Shown: positions 35,271 through 48,266 of the stretch, in pieces
Position numbering within the stretch: the first letter of the stretch is position 1
Layout of the letters: every line of letters starts with the position of its first letter
Assembly (NCBI RefSeq): GCF_008728515.1
Contig: NC_044981.1
Coordinates: forward strand, 117,769,524 to 117,833,523
DNA length: 64,000 nucleotides
Source of the DNA: Papio anubis
Lineage: Eukaryota > Chordata > Mammalia > Primates > Cercopithecidae
Reading direction: 5' to 3'
Notes under the pieces: generated by a model
Database searches by the model: none
Seen by the model: only the letters and a program-made list of their open reading frames with translations
Told to the model about the DNA's origin: nothing
Made by a program: the position numbers and the translations under genes

Positions 35271-35571
35271 GGCCAGGCACAGTGGCTCACACCTGTAATC
35301 CCTGAACTTTGGCAGGAGGTCAAGGCGGGTGGATTACCTGAGGTCAGGAGTTTGAGACCAGCCTGGCCAACATGATGGAAACCCCGTCTCTATTAAAAAT
35401 AAAAAAAATATTAGCTGGGTATGGTGGCGCACGCCTGTAGTCCCAGCTATTCAGGAGGCTGAGGCAGGAGAATCGCTTGACCCTGGGAGGCAGAGGTTGC
35501 AATGAGCTGATATTGTGCCACTGTACTCCAGCCTGGGCAACAAGAGCAAAACTCCATCTCAGAAAAAAAAA
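35271..35571 (+). mobile_element. Alu (AluS type), full length
   Basis: GGCCAGGCACAGTGGCTCAC through to an A-run. Target duplication AAGATATCTA at 35261-35270 and 35572-35581. Confidence 0.95.
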
Positions 35572-36235
35572 AAGATATCTAAAAAATGATATATAATACT
35601 TACATTGTATACATTTTATATAAATATAAAATGCTATACCTAAGATGGAAAAAATCATTCTTAGTCTCATGAGGTGGTAACTTTTATGATTAAACACCTG
35701 TGTTTGTTAATAAGTTACTTGGGCTTTTTCAAAAATATATCTTAAGCATGGACTACTGTAAAAAAAAAAATACTCATTTCAGAACGGACAACTTAATTAT
35801 GGTAATTTTCCTCAGATAAAGTAAAAACTCATTCTGTCAGACATTAAATAACCTGGCACAGGGAGGCCCATGGGTTCTTTGTCTTGTGAGAAAACATCAT
35901 CTACTGCCTCTGACATTTTTGTCTTTCCTTAATGTAAAAATCTATTGATTGAGCAGTCCTTGTGCAGTATTTCTTACATAATCCCCACTCAAGTAGGTAC
36001 TCAGAAGAAAAGAAAAGTTCTATGTTCAATCACCATCTGTCTGCCAGAAAGGAAACATTAACGAATCACTTTTGAGTCAAAATAAGAGATTCCCAATGCA
36101 GCAACAATCTCAGCTGAATGCATACTTTAAGCCAAGCACAGAGCAAAGTAAAAAACAAAACAAAAACGTTCTAGAAGTCTGTGAGACACATAAGAAGAAG
36201 CAACATGTGAAATATGAAGGTATGACTATTTAGGG

Positions 36236-36240
36236 TAAAA

Positions 36241-36279
<39 letters not shown>

Positions 36280-36281
36280 AT
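36236..36281. repeat. (AAAT)n microsatellite
   Basis: About eleven uninterrupted TAAA units; no Alu body is attached. Confidence 0.95.
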
Positions 36282-36940
36282 TCAAACATCCAAAAGGCAG
36301 AAAAAAAATGAAAAAAAAAAAAAAAAGGAAATGATTGCATTCTTAAAAAAATAAAGTCCTCTCATTTGAAAATCATAGGACAAATGTTACTTGAGAATTT
36401 CTGAATAAGTATTCTGTGGTAAATGCTAAAGCCCACCTACACGAGTAGAGAGTCTTCTCCACCAGTGAAGAACCCTGGTGTCATATTAGAAACGACCCTC
36501 ACAGTGAGGGATTGAGTGAGTTTTTAAGGCTGATAATCCAGGGGCCCTCCCCCAAAAGGTAATGATTTGGTCAGCATAAGGTCTGCCATGGATAGATACC
36601 AAAGCTCCCCAAGTGGTTCTAACAGGTTGTCAGGATGGAATGCAGCTAGCCTATTGGCACGTAAATTGATTTCTCTGGACCATGTAGCTGAAGCTCATTG
36701 GACATTTTCACTCCATTGGGTTCCTGGGTCAACCCCACACAGAGCACAGTCCCTAAATACTGGAGGCCAGAGAGCAAATGAAGCTCAGTGATAAGAGGGT
36801 AATCTAATTTGCATTGAGAAAGGTGTAATAGAGGCTAATGCTAGAGACAGAGGAAACAGCAGGAGAAAACCAAATAAATTTGCTAGCAATTCTGAGACCA
36901 GAAGACTTTTTTTTCCTATGTCACTTTCCTACTCTCTAAA

Positions 36941-36983
36941 GTGTGTGTGGGGGTGTGTGGGGGGGTGTGTGTGTGTGTGTGTA
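36941..36983. repeat. (GT)n microsatellite with G-run interruptions
   Basis: GT units broken by GGGG and GGGGGG. Confidence 0.93.
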
Positions 36984-37079
36984 TACCCTGTCACTCTCCA
37001 TTCTCCTCCCTTCAGGTCTTCCCATTGAACTGGCCAAAATTTGAGGGTAGAATTCTATTTTAATTTTTATTACATACAT

Positions 37080-37186
37080 ATACCCTCAGCTACGCAGAAG
37101 AAAATATATATATTTATGTATAATATACATAAGTAAAATTTTGTATATATTATATATAATTATATATATATATACACACACACCCC
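37080..37186. repeat. TA-rich low-complexity tract ending in (CA)n
   Basis: Multiple TATATA blocks, then ACACACACACC at about 37173-37185. An antisense Alu follows directly. Confidence 0.9.
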
Positions 37187-37472
37187 ATTTTTTTTTAGTC
37201 AGGGTCTTGCTCTGTTGCCCCAGTTGAAGTGCAGTAGCATGAGCATGGCTCACAGCATCAAACTCCTTGGATCAAGTGATCTTCCCACCTCAGCTTTCTG
37301 AGTAGCTGGGATCACAGTTACGTGCCACAGTGGCCAGCTAATTTTTTTTTTTTTAGGGATGAGGTCTCACTATGTTACCCAGGCTGGTCTCAAACTTCTG
37401 GCCTCATGTGATCCTCCCACCTCAGTCTCCAAAAAGGTCTAAGATTACAGGCATAAGCCACTGCACCTGGCC
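37187..37472 (-). mobile_element. Alu (AluJ-like), antisense to +
   Basis: CAGGGTCTTGCTCTGTTGCC through ATAAGCCACTGCACCTGGCC, diverged at many CpG positions. Confidence 0.9.
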
Positions 37473-37829
37473 TCTTACTTAAACTTTTATATTTATTTAT
37501 ATTATATATTTATACAATATGAATATTATAGTTATTTTATATTCATATTTTATAATTTTAAACGTCAATTTATTTATTGCATTACAAATCTATTTAAGGG
37601 AGCACAGATAATTATCTTTTAGAAAGAAGAAACAGGAAGAAGACAAAGGAAGAGAGGAAAAAGGGAAGATTAATCCTGATGTTTTCTGTCATCCAATTAC
37701 CTTTACTTCTTCAAATATGCAAATTAGTGGCACAGCATTTATGCCACACTCTCCTTTATACCATGAGGAAAAAGACTATAATATACGTCACTAGAATGCA
37801 GGTGAGAAACCAAAGCTGGACCATGAACA

Positions 37830-37925
37830 GAGACTAGGATTTGGAATCAGTCCTGCTCCCATTTTGCCCATTGCTCCTAGGCCAGTTACTTGACCTGCCC
37901 AGCCCAGTTTTATCAAGTGCAAACC
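37830..37925 (+). repeat. MIR fragment
   Basis: A diverged stretch with GGCCAGTTACTTGACCTGCC, similar to the sense MIR core. Confidence 0.5.
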
Positions 37926-38679
37926 CTATTTTCTCATGCTAGAAAAATATTTCAAGAGTCTATTTTACGTCAATTCAATTATGTAAGAAGGTGTAGCCTC
38001 TGTACATCTCAAAGAAATCTTAATAGTAGAGGGGAAAAAAAACCTTCCTTTGAGTGCTCATGTAAAGCTATCTTTTAAATTTTAAAAATGCAACTATGTT
38101 TCTCCCATGAAATAATGATAGAAATTTATTAGAATTAGCCCATGTTATTGTTTAATAAACATTTCCCATATGTATTGTATTTTTTTTCTCAATTATGATA
38201 TCAACATTTATAATCTCCATTGTGGCTTTTCTACTCTTAGGTTTTAAAGCCCAATGTCATGAATGTTTTCTTTCTTTTCATATTGATTTTACAGTAGCCA
38301 GTCTAGAGACTGGTGTGTCCTCAGTATATAATTGCTTAATTGAGTTGGACTGAATAGAATTTTTAGCGCTCCTTTTTATTGAGAACATTCAATTTTACAC
38401 TTTTAAGTGGACATATTTTCACGTCATTTTTCTTCCTCTTTCTCACATCTGTGTAAAGCACTTACAAAAAACTATCATGAAATAGAAGGATCAACCTTAC
38501 AGAGTCATTTCAAGTATGGTAATTCCAAATACCTTATTTATACTATTTGCTTTTTTGCATGTATCTAAAATCATATTGTTTTATTCTACCAAAAGATGAA
38601 AAGGAAATATTAAAACAATCAAGTAAAGAAAAAAATTCACGACTGGCATTTTTACTGCTGGACAATTTGATAGAAGAAA

Positions 38680-38830
38680 AGATTAGGAGATTGTATGCCC
38701 GTTCTAATACTAACTAGTTACATAATCCTAGATATATTCCTTGTCTCTTTCAACCTCAGTTAATACATAGAAAACTACTGGCACATGTGTGGCACACAGT
38801 AGGCTCTTGAGGAAGGTTACTCTTCCATTC
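38680..38830 (+). repeat. MIR element
   Basis: TTACATAATCCTAGATATATTC, CTTTCAACCTCAGTTAATAC and ACTGGCACATGTGTGGCACA in sense MIR order, with the middle shortened. Confidence 0.55.
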
Positions 38831-38939
38831 CTTTTTAATATTTTATAACTAGCTCTGGGAGGTTTAGATATCTGTAGAGATTTTCATGTAAGCAAACCAG
38901 GTTGATTAGCCAATAAGAACTCAAGGGAAAAGACTTGAC

Positions 38940-38998
38940 TTGCTCTCTCTCAATCTCTCTCTCTCTTTACCCCCCTCCTATTTCTCTCTCTCTTTTCT
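38940..38998. repeat. CT-rich low-complexity tract
   Basis: Runs of CTCTCT with short CCC interruptions. Confidence 0.85.
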
Positions 38999-39904
38999 CA
39001 TGACCAAAAGATGTTTCTGATGAAAATATTGGGAAATACATTATTTCCTAATTTTCTGACTAAGTGATTAAGATCCATTTAGTAACTCTGAAATGTTCAA
39101 TCAGTGTTTGAGAGGGCCCTGACCATTTCCTACTCGGTACAATAACTGATGACAGCCACTCATTATGAGCCAGATTACAAGTACATCATCAAGTGCCATG
39201 GCTGATTAGTGCTTCTAATTATGTCAATCTAATAAATTATAAGGATGACAATAACAAGAGGCTACTCAGAGCAGATTCACCTGTTAATATGCAGCCTAAA
39301 TCTTTCAATATGGATATGATAAAGACGGCATGGACTCATCCATGCTGCCAGTGGACTTCTCAAATTCTTTTTTTTAAAGAAAAAAGAACATAGATATATT
39401 TAGAGAACATCAAGACCTCAAAAGTAAATAGACTTAGGGACTACCTTCCACAAATATTAAATGCAAGTTATTAAGAGAGGGGACACAAATGGAGGGGAAC
39501 TCAGAATACGAAACACACTGTGGAGGGAGCTACATGGCACCACTGACCTGAAGTCAATAGAGGCAGAATTGGAGTCTAAATATATTCAAGGTTTACTCTC
39601 CCTGTGAAATGGCCAAAGTAAGTAAGCCCAGCATTGAGTGGAGGAAGAAACAGGGCCCAACCACTAGACAGACACAACTCCAAGGAAAGAAGCAGGAAGA
39701 TCAAAGAGTCCCTGGAACAGACAATCACAGCCTCACTAAGCAACCTGAGATCTTTCCATTTTCTTCATTCAGGAATAATCCCTGAATTTCCTCCAAGTAG
39801 TGGCAGTTTTGCAATTTATTCAAATTAATTCATTTGGGCTGGACATCAACAGATGGGTCACTGGGGGCAGGCGGGTGGCAACAAAAGGAAAAAGGAAAAG
39901 CTGA

Positions 39905-40025
39905 GAATGTTTCAGAAGGAAAAAAACATCTGTTTTGCCCACTACTGTATCCCGAGTATGTAGAACACTCCCTTGCAAATGATAAGCACTCAAAACGTAC
40001 TTGTTAAATGCACAAATCAATCTCC
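39905..40025 (+). repeat. L2 LINE 3' end fragment
   Basis: CCCACTACTGTATCCCGAGT, then AATGATAAGCACTCAAAACG and TTGTTAAATG match the usual L2 terminus. Confidence 0.65.
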
Positions 40026-40629
40026 GTACAATATCTTTAACTAGAAAAAGAAAATAGAAAAGAAAATTCTCCCCTTTCTCCTTCAAGAATCAAAGGACAG
40101 GAGATTTAGATTCAAAGTCTTTTATTTCTTGCCACACAACTGCCCATCTCTCCCAAGGCTGCTTGCCAGCTAAACACAGCCCCTAGTGATTGATCGAGCT
40201 ACAAAGAAGTCTGGAGCTTTCTATCCATGCTCTGCCATTCTAATAAGTTAAATATGGCTTATGTTTATGTACTGCCAAAATAAGTGATGAGCTTAATTGA
40301 AGAGGAGAGTTGATGCCTTTGCTAGGATTATACTTCTTAAAAAATGACAAAACCTCCAATTCTTGGAAGATTCCAGCTTTCTACTAAGAACAACAACAAT
40401 CACAAAAAATAAGTATATTATACCACACTAAAAGAGCCTTGTATCCTCCTGTCCTTTATGTTTAAATCAGAAAGTAATGTCCCAGATGCTGATTATAATA
40501 AAATACACACGTGTAAACTATTGCCATCTTTTTATGAGGCAAATGTGATTTATGAATGGCTGTAACACTGATTAGAGAACATAATAGATGGTAAACAATT
40601 AATTGAAAATGCTATGTCCATCAAACAAA

Positions 40630-40747
40630 CCTTTATCATATAATTCTTCATGAAAACTGTTGTTTATTTAAATGAGATTTTATTGCTACCTTTATCATAT
40701 AATTCTTCATGAGGACTGTTGTTTATTTAAATGAGATTTTATTACTA
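40630..40747. repeat. 59-bp tandem duplication, two copies
   Basis: Unit beginning CCTTTATCATATAATTCTTC at 40630 is repeated at 40689 with about three substitutions in 59 bp. Confidence 0.95.
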
Positions 40748-41339
40748 CGGTAGGAGTTAGCATGAAAAACATTTTCCAAATTTTTACCCAATCGATGGGC
40801 TTACTCAGCTGGCTCGTTATGTTTTAGAAAAGTTGAAGACTAGACGCATTATATTCATACAGATATTATAGAACTTTAATTTGTGAAAAATCACATTACT
40901 CCTCTGTAGTTAAGAACACTGGAAAAGAAAGTAACATTATATTTTTCTGTGCTTTTTCATGCATTACAACTTTATGAATCTAAATTGGACTTGAGAAGCT
41001 AACGAAATTATTGTCGTCGTCTATAGGCCTGAAAGCAATTACTTACACTTCAAGTTTTTATATGAAAATTAAAAAGACAAAGTCTAATATTGCCTAGACA
41101 CCTTTTCCCTCGGTGTTAGGAAATCAGTGAACTGTTTATGATTCCATTATGCAGTGTGGTATTTCAGTGAAGAAAGAGAAACAGTAAAGAAAAAAGCAAA
41201 GAGTTATAAACATGTTCAATTACTGTGTGAATTATTTTAAAATCGAAGAATATAGAAAATAAAATGTTGTGTCTACTGAATATCTACAAATACTAACTAT
41301 TATTGAAGTAGTTTAAGATAGTACACTATGGCAGTTTTA

Positions 41340-41560
41340 AGAGCATCAAGTTTTGTGACATAAGCCTTAGTTCATATTTTGGCTCTGTCACATAGAAGAC
41401 AGTATGCCTCTAAGCCTCTCAGACTCTCAGTTTCCTCATCTGTAGAATGGGTGGTAAGTATTCACCCTCAAGAAGTTATTATGAGAATGCAATTAAACAA
41501 GGCAGGTAAGTTTCCTGGCACAGTGTGTGGCACATGGTCAGCACCTGTGAAATGCTGGCT
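41340..41560 (+). repeat. MIR element
   Basis: TTTTAAGAGCATCAAGTTTT, CTCAGTTTCCTCATCTGTAG, AATGGGTGGTAAGTATTCAC and CCTGGCACAGTGTGTGGCAC in order. Confidence 0.85.
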
Positions 41561-43424
41561 TGTTGGGAATGTCTGCATTTACCACCATTTTTCACTTTCC
41601 CCTTCTTTTATGGGATTGGATACTTCCTCCATTTAGCATGATATTATGAAGAGGGTCTGCCAATCCTAGCAGACCCTGAGTCCCATGTTACTCAAGCCAA
41701 GTCAACCAGAGCCCTCTCCTGGAATATTCTGGATCTAAAGAAGGGTGAGCCCTTCCTGGTATGAGGTTGTGAGCTATACGGTTATAGGAAAGCTAAGAAA
41801 ATCAAAACCTGTACAGAGAAGCAGAAAGGCAGACATGGAGAAAAGCCTTCTGGGTGGTATTCCAGTCCCTGTGGTCAGCTACGTCTCTGCCGTGGTTCGG
41901 TTATGGAGGCCGATGCCTTCCCCTTCATGCCTACACTTAGGGAAGCTGTGTGCCTGTCATTTACAATGAGTGAGGCTCCAATTAATAAAGTTGTTACAAG
42001 GAAAACAAAAGCCCCGGGAGAAAACACCCATTAGTTTTACTAGCCCAATTACTTGTATTAACTAATGTGTAATTTGTACTCATTTTATTACATACAAGAA
42101 AATAATGTTATAACCTTAAGTTATATGGAGAATATAAAAGTAACTTCTACTAAACTATATAAATTTCAAATCTTCACTCATTTAATAACTATGAAATTGT
42201 ATTTGCATAAGTTTGCTAATACTGGCATAAAGTGGACTGACATAATAGACTGAATATGTCACTTATCAATTCTTTGTTAGATCACAAAATATGTGAGATT
42301 TTACAGAGAAGAAAAATACTCTTAATACTTGGTTTTCTAAAATATCAGGAAATATTTAAAAATTAAACAGTATACCCTGAGTTAAATATTAAATACTACT
42401 AAATATACATAGCCATCTGTCAAAGGACCAAAGAGGAAAACTTTAACCCGTATGTACTTTTTATCTGAAAAATTATTATTAACTATTCATCACATATACA
42501 TTCATACACAACTATATAAAGTTGTATATGCATATGCATATACACACATACACAACTATACCCACTATACTCAACTATACATGCACAAGTATACTAAATT
42601 AAGTAATAACTGGGTTTTTCTATGATTATTAATAAAATATTTAAATTAAGCAAAACTGCTCTAGACTGAAACGGAAATGGCAGCTTAAATAAAATAGTAG
42701 TTGTAGTGACAGTAATGTTTTAACTGTAATAATTTTAAAGACGATTCCTGAGGAAACTGATGAACAAAATAATGCAATCTCTTTTTTAATCTAAAAATAT
42801 CAAAAGCAGAGGACAGGTGTTTTCTCCATACATATGTATACAACGAATTGCGTAATTTCCTAAACACATTTAGAGGTGAAATAGCCTATGAAATTGTTAG
42901 CAGTTTTATTTAGTGATTGATAGCTTTAAATCATAAAATATGTTTGGTCATGGGTGCCTGTGCATATGCATGCCTGCCTGCCTGCATCTGTATGTGGTAT
43001 AGAGAGAGGAAGACCGACAGAAGGCACCAACTCCCCTGTGCATATCTGACTTTTAAACTGAACTGAAGGTAATGAACAGAAGAGAAGACACAAGTATTCC
43101 CTGATTCCCTCTGGAGGTCTGGGGGTATGGGTGGGTGAAGGCTGTTGTCTTGCACAGCTTCATTGTGCAGCAGTGTGGTTCACACAGGAATTCTGATCTG
43201 GGACTGAGAACAGCCAGGGGAGGTTGGCAGCACAAGGGAGAGACCAGAAAACATGGATGCAAGGTTAAGAAGCTCTAGACGTTGAGATCAAGGAGAAGTT
43301 AGGAAGTTAGGGGCTAGATGGCTGTCAGTGAACACAGACAGAGGAGATAGAATTGAAGGGATGAGTCAAAAGCCAGCCAAAATCCAGAGGTTAAGGAAAT
43401 CATTGTCATAGATGCTTAGGGATC

Positions 43425-43640
43425 TATTCTTGAATCTACCTTTCATTAGCTGGATGACTTTGGTCAGCACCATAATACCTTCTTGACCTTTGTGTTTTTA
43501 TTTATTTTTTTAAATCATACTGTATGATCAGCTCAATTCATTGGGATAGACAGGAGAATGAATATAAAAGTGGCTTGAAAAGTACAAAGAACAATGCAAA
43601 GGATGAGAGACTGTTGTACTGTGATACTTTCTAACACATG
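43425..43640 (+). repeat. MIR relic
   Basis: CATTAGCTGGATGACTTTGG, then GGAGAATGAATATAAAAGTG, in sense MIR order with a diverged middle. Confidence 0.5.
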
Positions 43641-44434
43641 CAAACTAGGGATTAAAATCAAATTGAAAACAGTTCAATTGCATTAAAAGGAAAAAGTATA
43701 CATTGACATGATACAAATTAAATGAAATTAAGTATTTCCATATTGCTCAAACAAAAGTCAGGGACTACTGACAAAGTTGTGAACTTGGCAAAATTTCTAC
43801 ACGGATTCAGATAATTTTAGTTCGGCTAAAAATCATATTTACTTAGTAGCCATTTGTAAGCAGAAATTTGAGTAGTTGAGTTTTCCAAAGAGCTACATTT
43901 TACCCATTTAGCTCTATTTTTCTATGGTTACCATTTTGGAAGAAAATTTACTAAAATATAATATAAGTTCCTATGCCTTCTCTTAACTGATTTATATTCT
44001 GTCTTCAGAAATACGCACACCATAATCCACAGCTTCAGTTTTCTTTTACTGTTGAAAGTTCCAAAGACTACCTGCTTTTGTTTCATTTTAGGATTCTTGC
44101 ATATCTTTTTATCATTTCTTTCTCCTTATTGCTGTCAGACTGCTAGAGTCATTTCTCACCATTAATCTTTGTCCCTGTCCTGTCACTTCATTTTGCTACT
44201 CACCTATCACTCACCGGACATCAAGTTCATACCAGTGTCTACAGTAGAAGTTAATACCTCTGAGAAGTACTTCAGTGGCTTCTTTCCCATGATCTAAGAA
44301 AAGGATCTGCACTATGTTTTCCACACAATCTCTATCCTGGCTGCTCAGATCATTTTTTTACACTCTTTCAGATTCTGCATCAATGAGGGTAGTCACTAAA
44401 AAAAGAGGAAAGGGCTGAGCTTCAGACACAGACA

Positions 44435-44905
44435 TTGGAAAACACAGTGAGAGAGACAACAGGGTGCCAGGGAATCATGGCAGAGAGCTCAGGAAGGGAA
44501 AGCGTCCAGGAAGACACAAAGCCCCAGCAGAGCCGGCAGGATGACCAGCAGCTGCGCGGGCCAATGAGGCAAGCGTTGGAAATCAGGTCAGAGGACCTAC
44601 AGGCAGAAGACCGGGATGGGCAATGGGGCAAAGGCAAGGAAGACCACTACCTGCAGAACGTTGTGAGGAGCCTGGCTTCCAATGAACCTCAAGAGTGGAG
44701 TGAAGAGAGGCACGAGGTGGGGCTGGATGGAAAAGCTGAGGCCAAAATGCTGTGCAGTCTTTTGTGCCAGGTGGAGGAGCTCAGACCCCATGGCATGCAC
44801 TACGGACAGTTTTTGTCCCCAGGAAACCTCATGACAGGTTTGTGCTTTAGGTTTATCATTTTAGGATTTATGTTAATGGAGAAATGCCAATTAAGAATAT
44901 ATTGA
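44435..44905 (+). other. Unassigned 156-codon ORF, possible retrocopy or old element
   Basis: I do not recognise this ORF. It runs from ATG at 44435, with a second in-frame ATG at 44477, to a TGA at 44903-44905. Codons up to about 44840 are rich in Glu, Gln, Arg and Ser and GC-rich, with several CpGs (44500-44600), unlike the AT-rich surroundings. The last 25 codons turn hydrophobic and AT-rich, which looks like read-through. It is antisense to UTRN, has no visible flanking poly-A or target duplication, and no splice context. It could be a fragment of a processed gene copy, a mobile element ORF, or chance in a GC-rich patch. Confidence 0.3.
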
Positions 44906-46089
44906 AATAGGCCTGGCATAAGATTGGTATGGAGGAAACTAATGTGGAAAGGTCAATTAATAGTGATTTTTAAATACTTAAAAATACATACAACACTATA
45001 AGATAATTAATAATAGAAAAAAAATTTAAAGGAGTTGGAAGGAAAAAAGGCGTTGGAGATAAAAATCATGGAGGAAAGTGTTTTCTAGAATAGTTACTTA
45101 AAAGAAAAGAGGTGACTCCATCTTGGTATGTCTTTATAACATGGTACACATCACATACTCACAAAATGCTTATTGAATAGAACCAAAAAAAATCACTTGA
45201 TTTCTTCCAGATCTAATCTCTCCAGCATTGAGTACTTCAGCATCAAACAGGATAACTAATGTTCAAATGCTTGCTGCTTCTAATAGCAGATGTGCATAAG
45301 TCATAGTAAACAACGAAACTATAAAAGCTATTATGGATAGTTTTCTTTGACTTATTTTTAACAACAGGTGAAATCAGCCAGTGTTATAGAAAATAATGTC
45401 AGGAAAGGAGGTAGTATGAACATTGCTAATAATAAACAAATAAACAAAAAAACTAACATAAAGTTAAATTGACATGACTTTTTTTTTCTTGCCCCCCAAA
45501 TGTAGTATTAAAAACATGAGGCTTAAAACATCCTGAATGTCGCAGTAAAATAAGAACTCAAAAGCCAGTATCTTTTTTTTTTCTTCTGTGTATCTTTCTA
45601 GACATTTTATTAGGGATTTGAAACATGAATGCCCAAATGTACAGACTTCCTCACCAACACTATGATCCATAACTAGAATGTTCATGAAACTTTTTTTAAA
45701 ATTATACAATATCGTTTTAACCCTTAAATGACTGACCACTGAGGAGAGTCTAGAATAATGTGGATTTTTAGTGATGTAACAGTTTGTACTGCTTTAAAGT
45801 AGCTTTTTATAAACTTTGCAAAGTACTCGGGAAGCAAGGAGACAAGAAAAGCCGACTGAAGGTAGATTTTAAATTGGATAAGATGAGACAAGTGAACTTC
45901 TTATTTTTTTCCCCAAGCTTAAAAAAACAAAACTGTAGTAGCACCTTCTTTCTTGTTGTATGAAGTTACAGTGTTCTGCCTGACTTTCCAGGTCCTCTGT
46001 AGCCTGAACTGTTCAGCACATACAAGCATCTCATCCCCATCTGCCGTACAGGCAACCAGGCCAGGCTGTCTACTGACTCCCCAAAATAC

Positions 46090-46430
46090 AGCTGCATTTT
46101 CCTTATGGCTGAGCTGTTCTGCTAAGGATCCTGTCCCCCAGTATGGCCATCCATCTTTCTCGAACTTAATCACTTCCTACCTGTCCATACGCCTAAGACT
46201 AGCTCAGAAATCAACCTCTCCACTCTGACCCTCAGAGTCCTTCTCTCCTGGAATGCCCACATCACTTAGAATCCTCAGGACACAACTGAGTGCATGAGTA
46301 TGGACACTTTTACATGGCTTGCCTTCTCACCCTCTGTGCTAGTTTTGATCTCTCACTAAATTGAAACCTCAGGAACATGTCTTATACTTCTTTATCCATC
46401 TTGGACAGTACTCAGCTTATGTATGTATTC
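46090..46430 (+). repeat. Probable L2 LINE 3' fragment
   Basis: CTCCTGGAATGCCCACATCA, then ATTGAAACCTCAGGAACATG and TCCATCTTGGACAGTACTCA follow the L2 3' order. Confidence 0.55.
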
Positions 46431-46434
46431 ATTC

Positions 46435-46990
46435 AACACTATGTAATAAGCACCTACCATGTTCCAGATAATATTCTAAATATTACAAAACACAGCAGTG
46501 GAAAAAAGAAATAACCCTCTGTCTTCATGGAGCTTACACCTGCAGGAAGTGGAATGAAAGGGACCATAATAAGAGACCAGGTCAGAAACGTAACATGGCA
46601 TCCCCTGGCATAGAGTCTGTGAGCCATTATAAGAATCTGACTTCTCTGAGTCACATGATATGACGTATATATTCAAATGCTCCTTATGGCTGTTGTGTGG
46701 GAAATCTCTAATAAGGGAGCAAAGTCAGAGCAGGGAGATGAGTTGAAGGAACCTGCAATCATCCAAGGGGTAGTAGGGGCTTAGACCAGGAGAGCATAGT
46801 AGATGTGGTGATAAAGGATCATATTCTAGGTACATTTTGAATGTAGTGATGACAAGACTTGCTGACAAAATGGATTTGGGTGACAAAAGGACAAAGGAGC
46901 CAATAGCGACCAATGGATTTTAGCCTGAGCAACCCAGAAGATGGAGGGGCATGAGGTAAGATGCAAAGACTGCAGGAAGAATGGACTCAG
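46435..46990 (+). repeat. Old interspersed repeat, family not assigned
   Basis: Contains a TAAGCACCTACCATGTTCCA / CATGGAGCTTACACCTGCAG start and a gapped GGAGATGAGTTGAAGGAACC / AATGGATTTTAGCCTGAGCA continuation, common in ancient mammalian repeats. I cannot name the family reliably. Confidence 0.45.
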
Positions 46991-47249
46991 GGTGGCAGGA
47001 GGGGGCAGGGGTTTCTTGATAGATATAGGAAAGGAATTTCGTAAATGTTGAGCACTTATTCTAGAAAAGTTGGGGTTTATTTCCATTTTGTCTTAAAAAC
47101 CAATAATCCAATTACTCTACTGCTGATAATATCAGTTTCTCCCATCTACAGTTATTCCTTATAGACTCAAGATTGTGAGGAAAAGTAAGTACTGATGAGT
47201 TCAACTCTTTCAAAGAATTCTCTACAGTTTGGGCTTGTTTCCTTTTTGT

Positions 47250-47318
47250 AAAATTTTTGTGGGTACACAATAAGTATACATATATTTATGGGGTACATGA
47301 GATATCTGGGCTCATTTT
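47250..47318. repeat. Probable L1-derived fragment
   Basis: GTGGGTACACAATAAGTATA, then ATTTATGGGGTACATGAGAT, resembles an L1 untranslated segment. Confidence 0.4.
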
Positions 47319-47639
47319 CCTTGTTGTTAAATATGGTGATGGTGGTGGGAAGAGTGGGGTAGAAAGGAATCATTGTTAAACATCTAGCTCATAAAAACAT
47401 TCTTGTAATAGGTTGTATATAAAGTCAGAATAATAAATAAATGAATTTCTTTATACCTCTTATTTACTCAGGCAGTCATGTACCCTTCATGAAACTTTTA
47501 TTGAGTACCTGATATACACAGGCATTGCACAGGTTGTAAAATGATCAAAACTGGATTCCTGAACTTAGGGTAAGTAAGAAAATGTTAACATCTGAAAATC
47601 AATACAAATAAAAGCTGCATATGTTATATATCCAACAGG

Positions 47640-47760
47640 ACTGGGCTGAGACCTAAGCAGTTCATTTTTCCTTGATGGACCTCAGTTTTCTCATCTATTA
47701 AGTGAGTAGCCTTGGACTAGTTCATCTCTAAGGCTCTTAACCATTCTAATATTGTATATG
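47640..47760 (+). repeat. MIR fragment
   Basis: GACCTCAGTTTTCTCATCTA and TAAGTGAGTAGCCTTGGACT. Confidence 0.65.
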
Positions 47761-47949
47761 AAGGACATAAGCAAGCCTTAAAATGTTCTTTTGAAAAAAC
47801 TTCAAAAGATGAAAGAAGAGAAGGTAGCACATCCATGACAAGACAGTTCCAAAATCATTCAAGGAAGTAGATAGTATAGATTGGTTATGGAACTATAAAA
47901 ATGGTAGTAAAAAATTTGTTGAAAAATCAGGAGGGCTTCAATTACAAAG

Positions 47950-48238
47950 TTTTTTATTTTTTTTTTTGAGACAGAGTTTGGCTGTGTCACCAGGCTGGGG
48001 TGTTATCTCAGCTCACTGCAATCTCTGCCTCCCAGGTTCAAGCGATTCCCCTGCCTCAGCCTCCTGAGTAGCTGGGACTACAGGCATGAACCACCAAGCT
48101 TGGCTAATTTTTTGTATTTTAGTAGAGACAGGGTTTCACCATGTTGGCCAGGCTGGTCTCCATCTCCCGACCTCGTGATCCACCAGCCTCGGCCTCCCAA
48201 AGTGCTGTGATTAAAGGTATGAGCCATCGTGCCCGGTC
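47950..48238 (-). mobile_element. Alu (AluS type), antisense to +
   Basis: GAGACAGAGTTTGGCTGTGT through CCATCGTGCCCGGTC. TACAAAG flanks both sides. Confidence 0.93.
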
Positions 48239-48266
48239 TACAAAGATTTTTAAAATAAATATGCTA

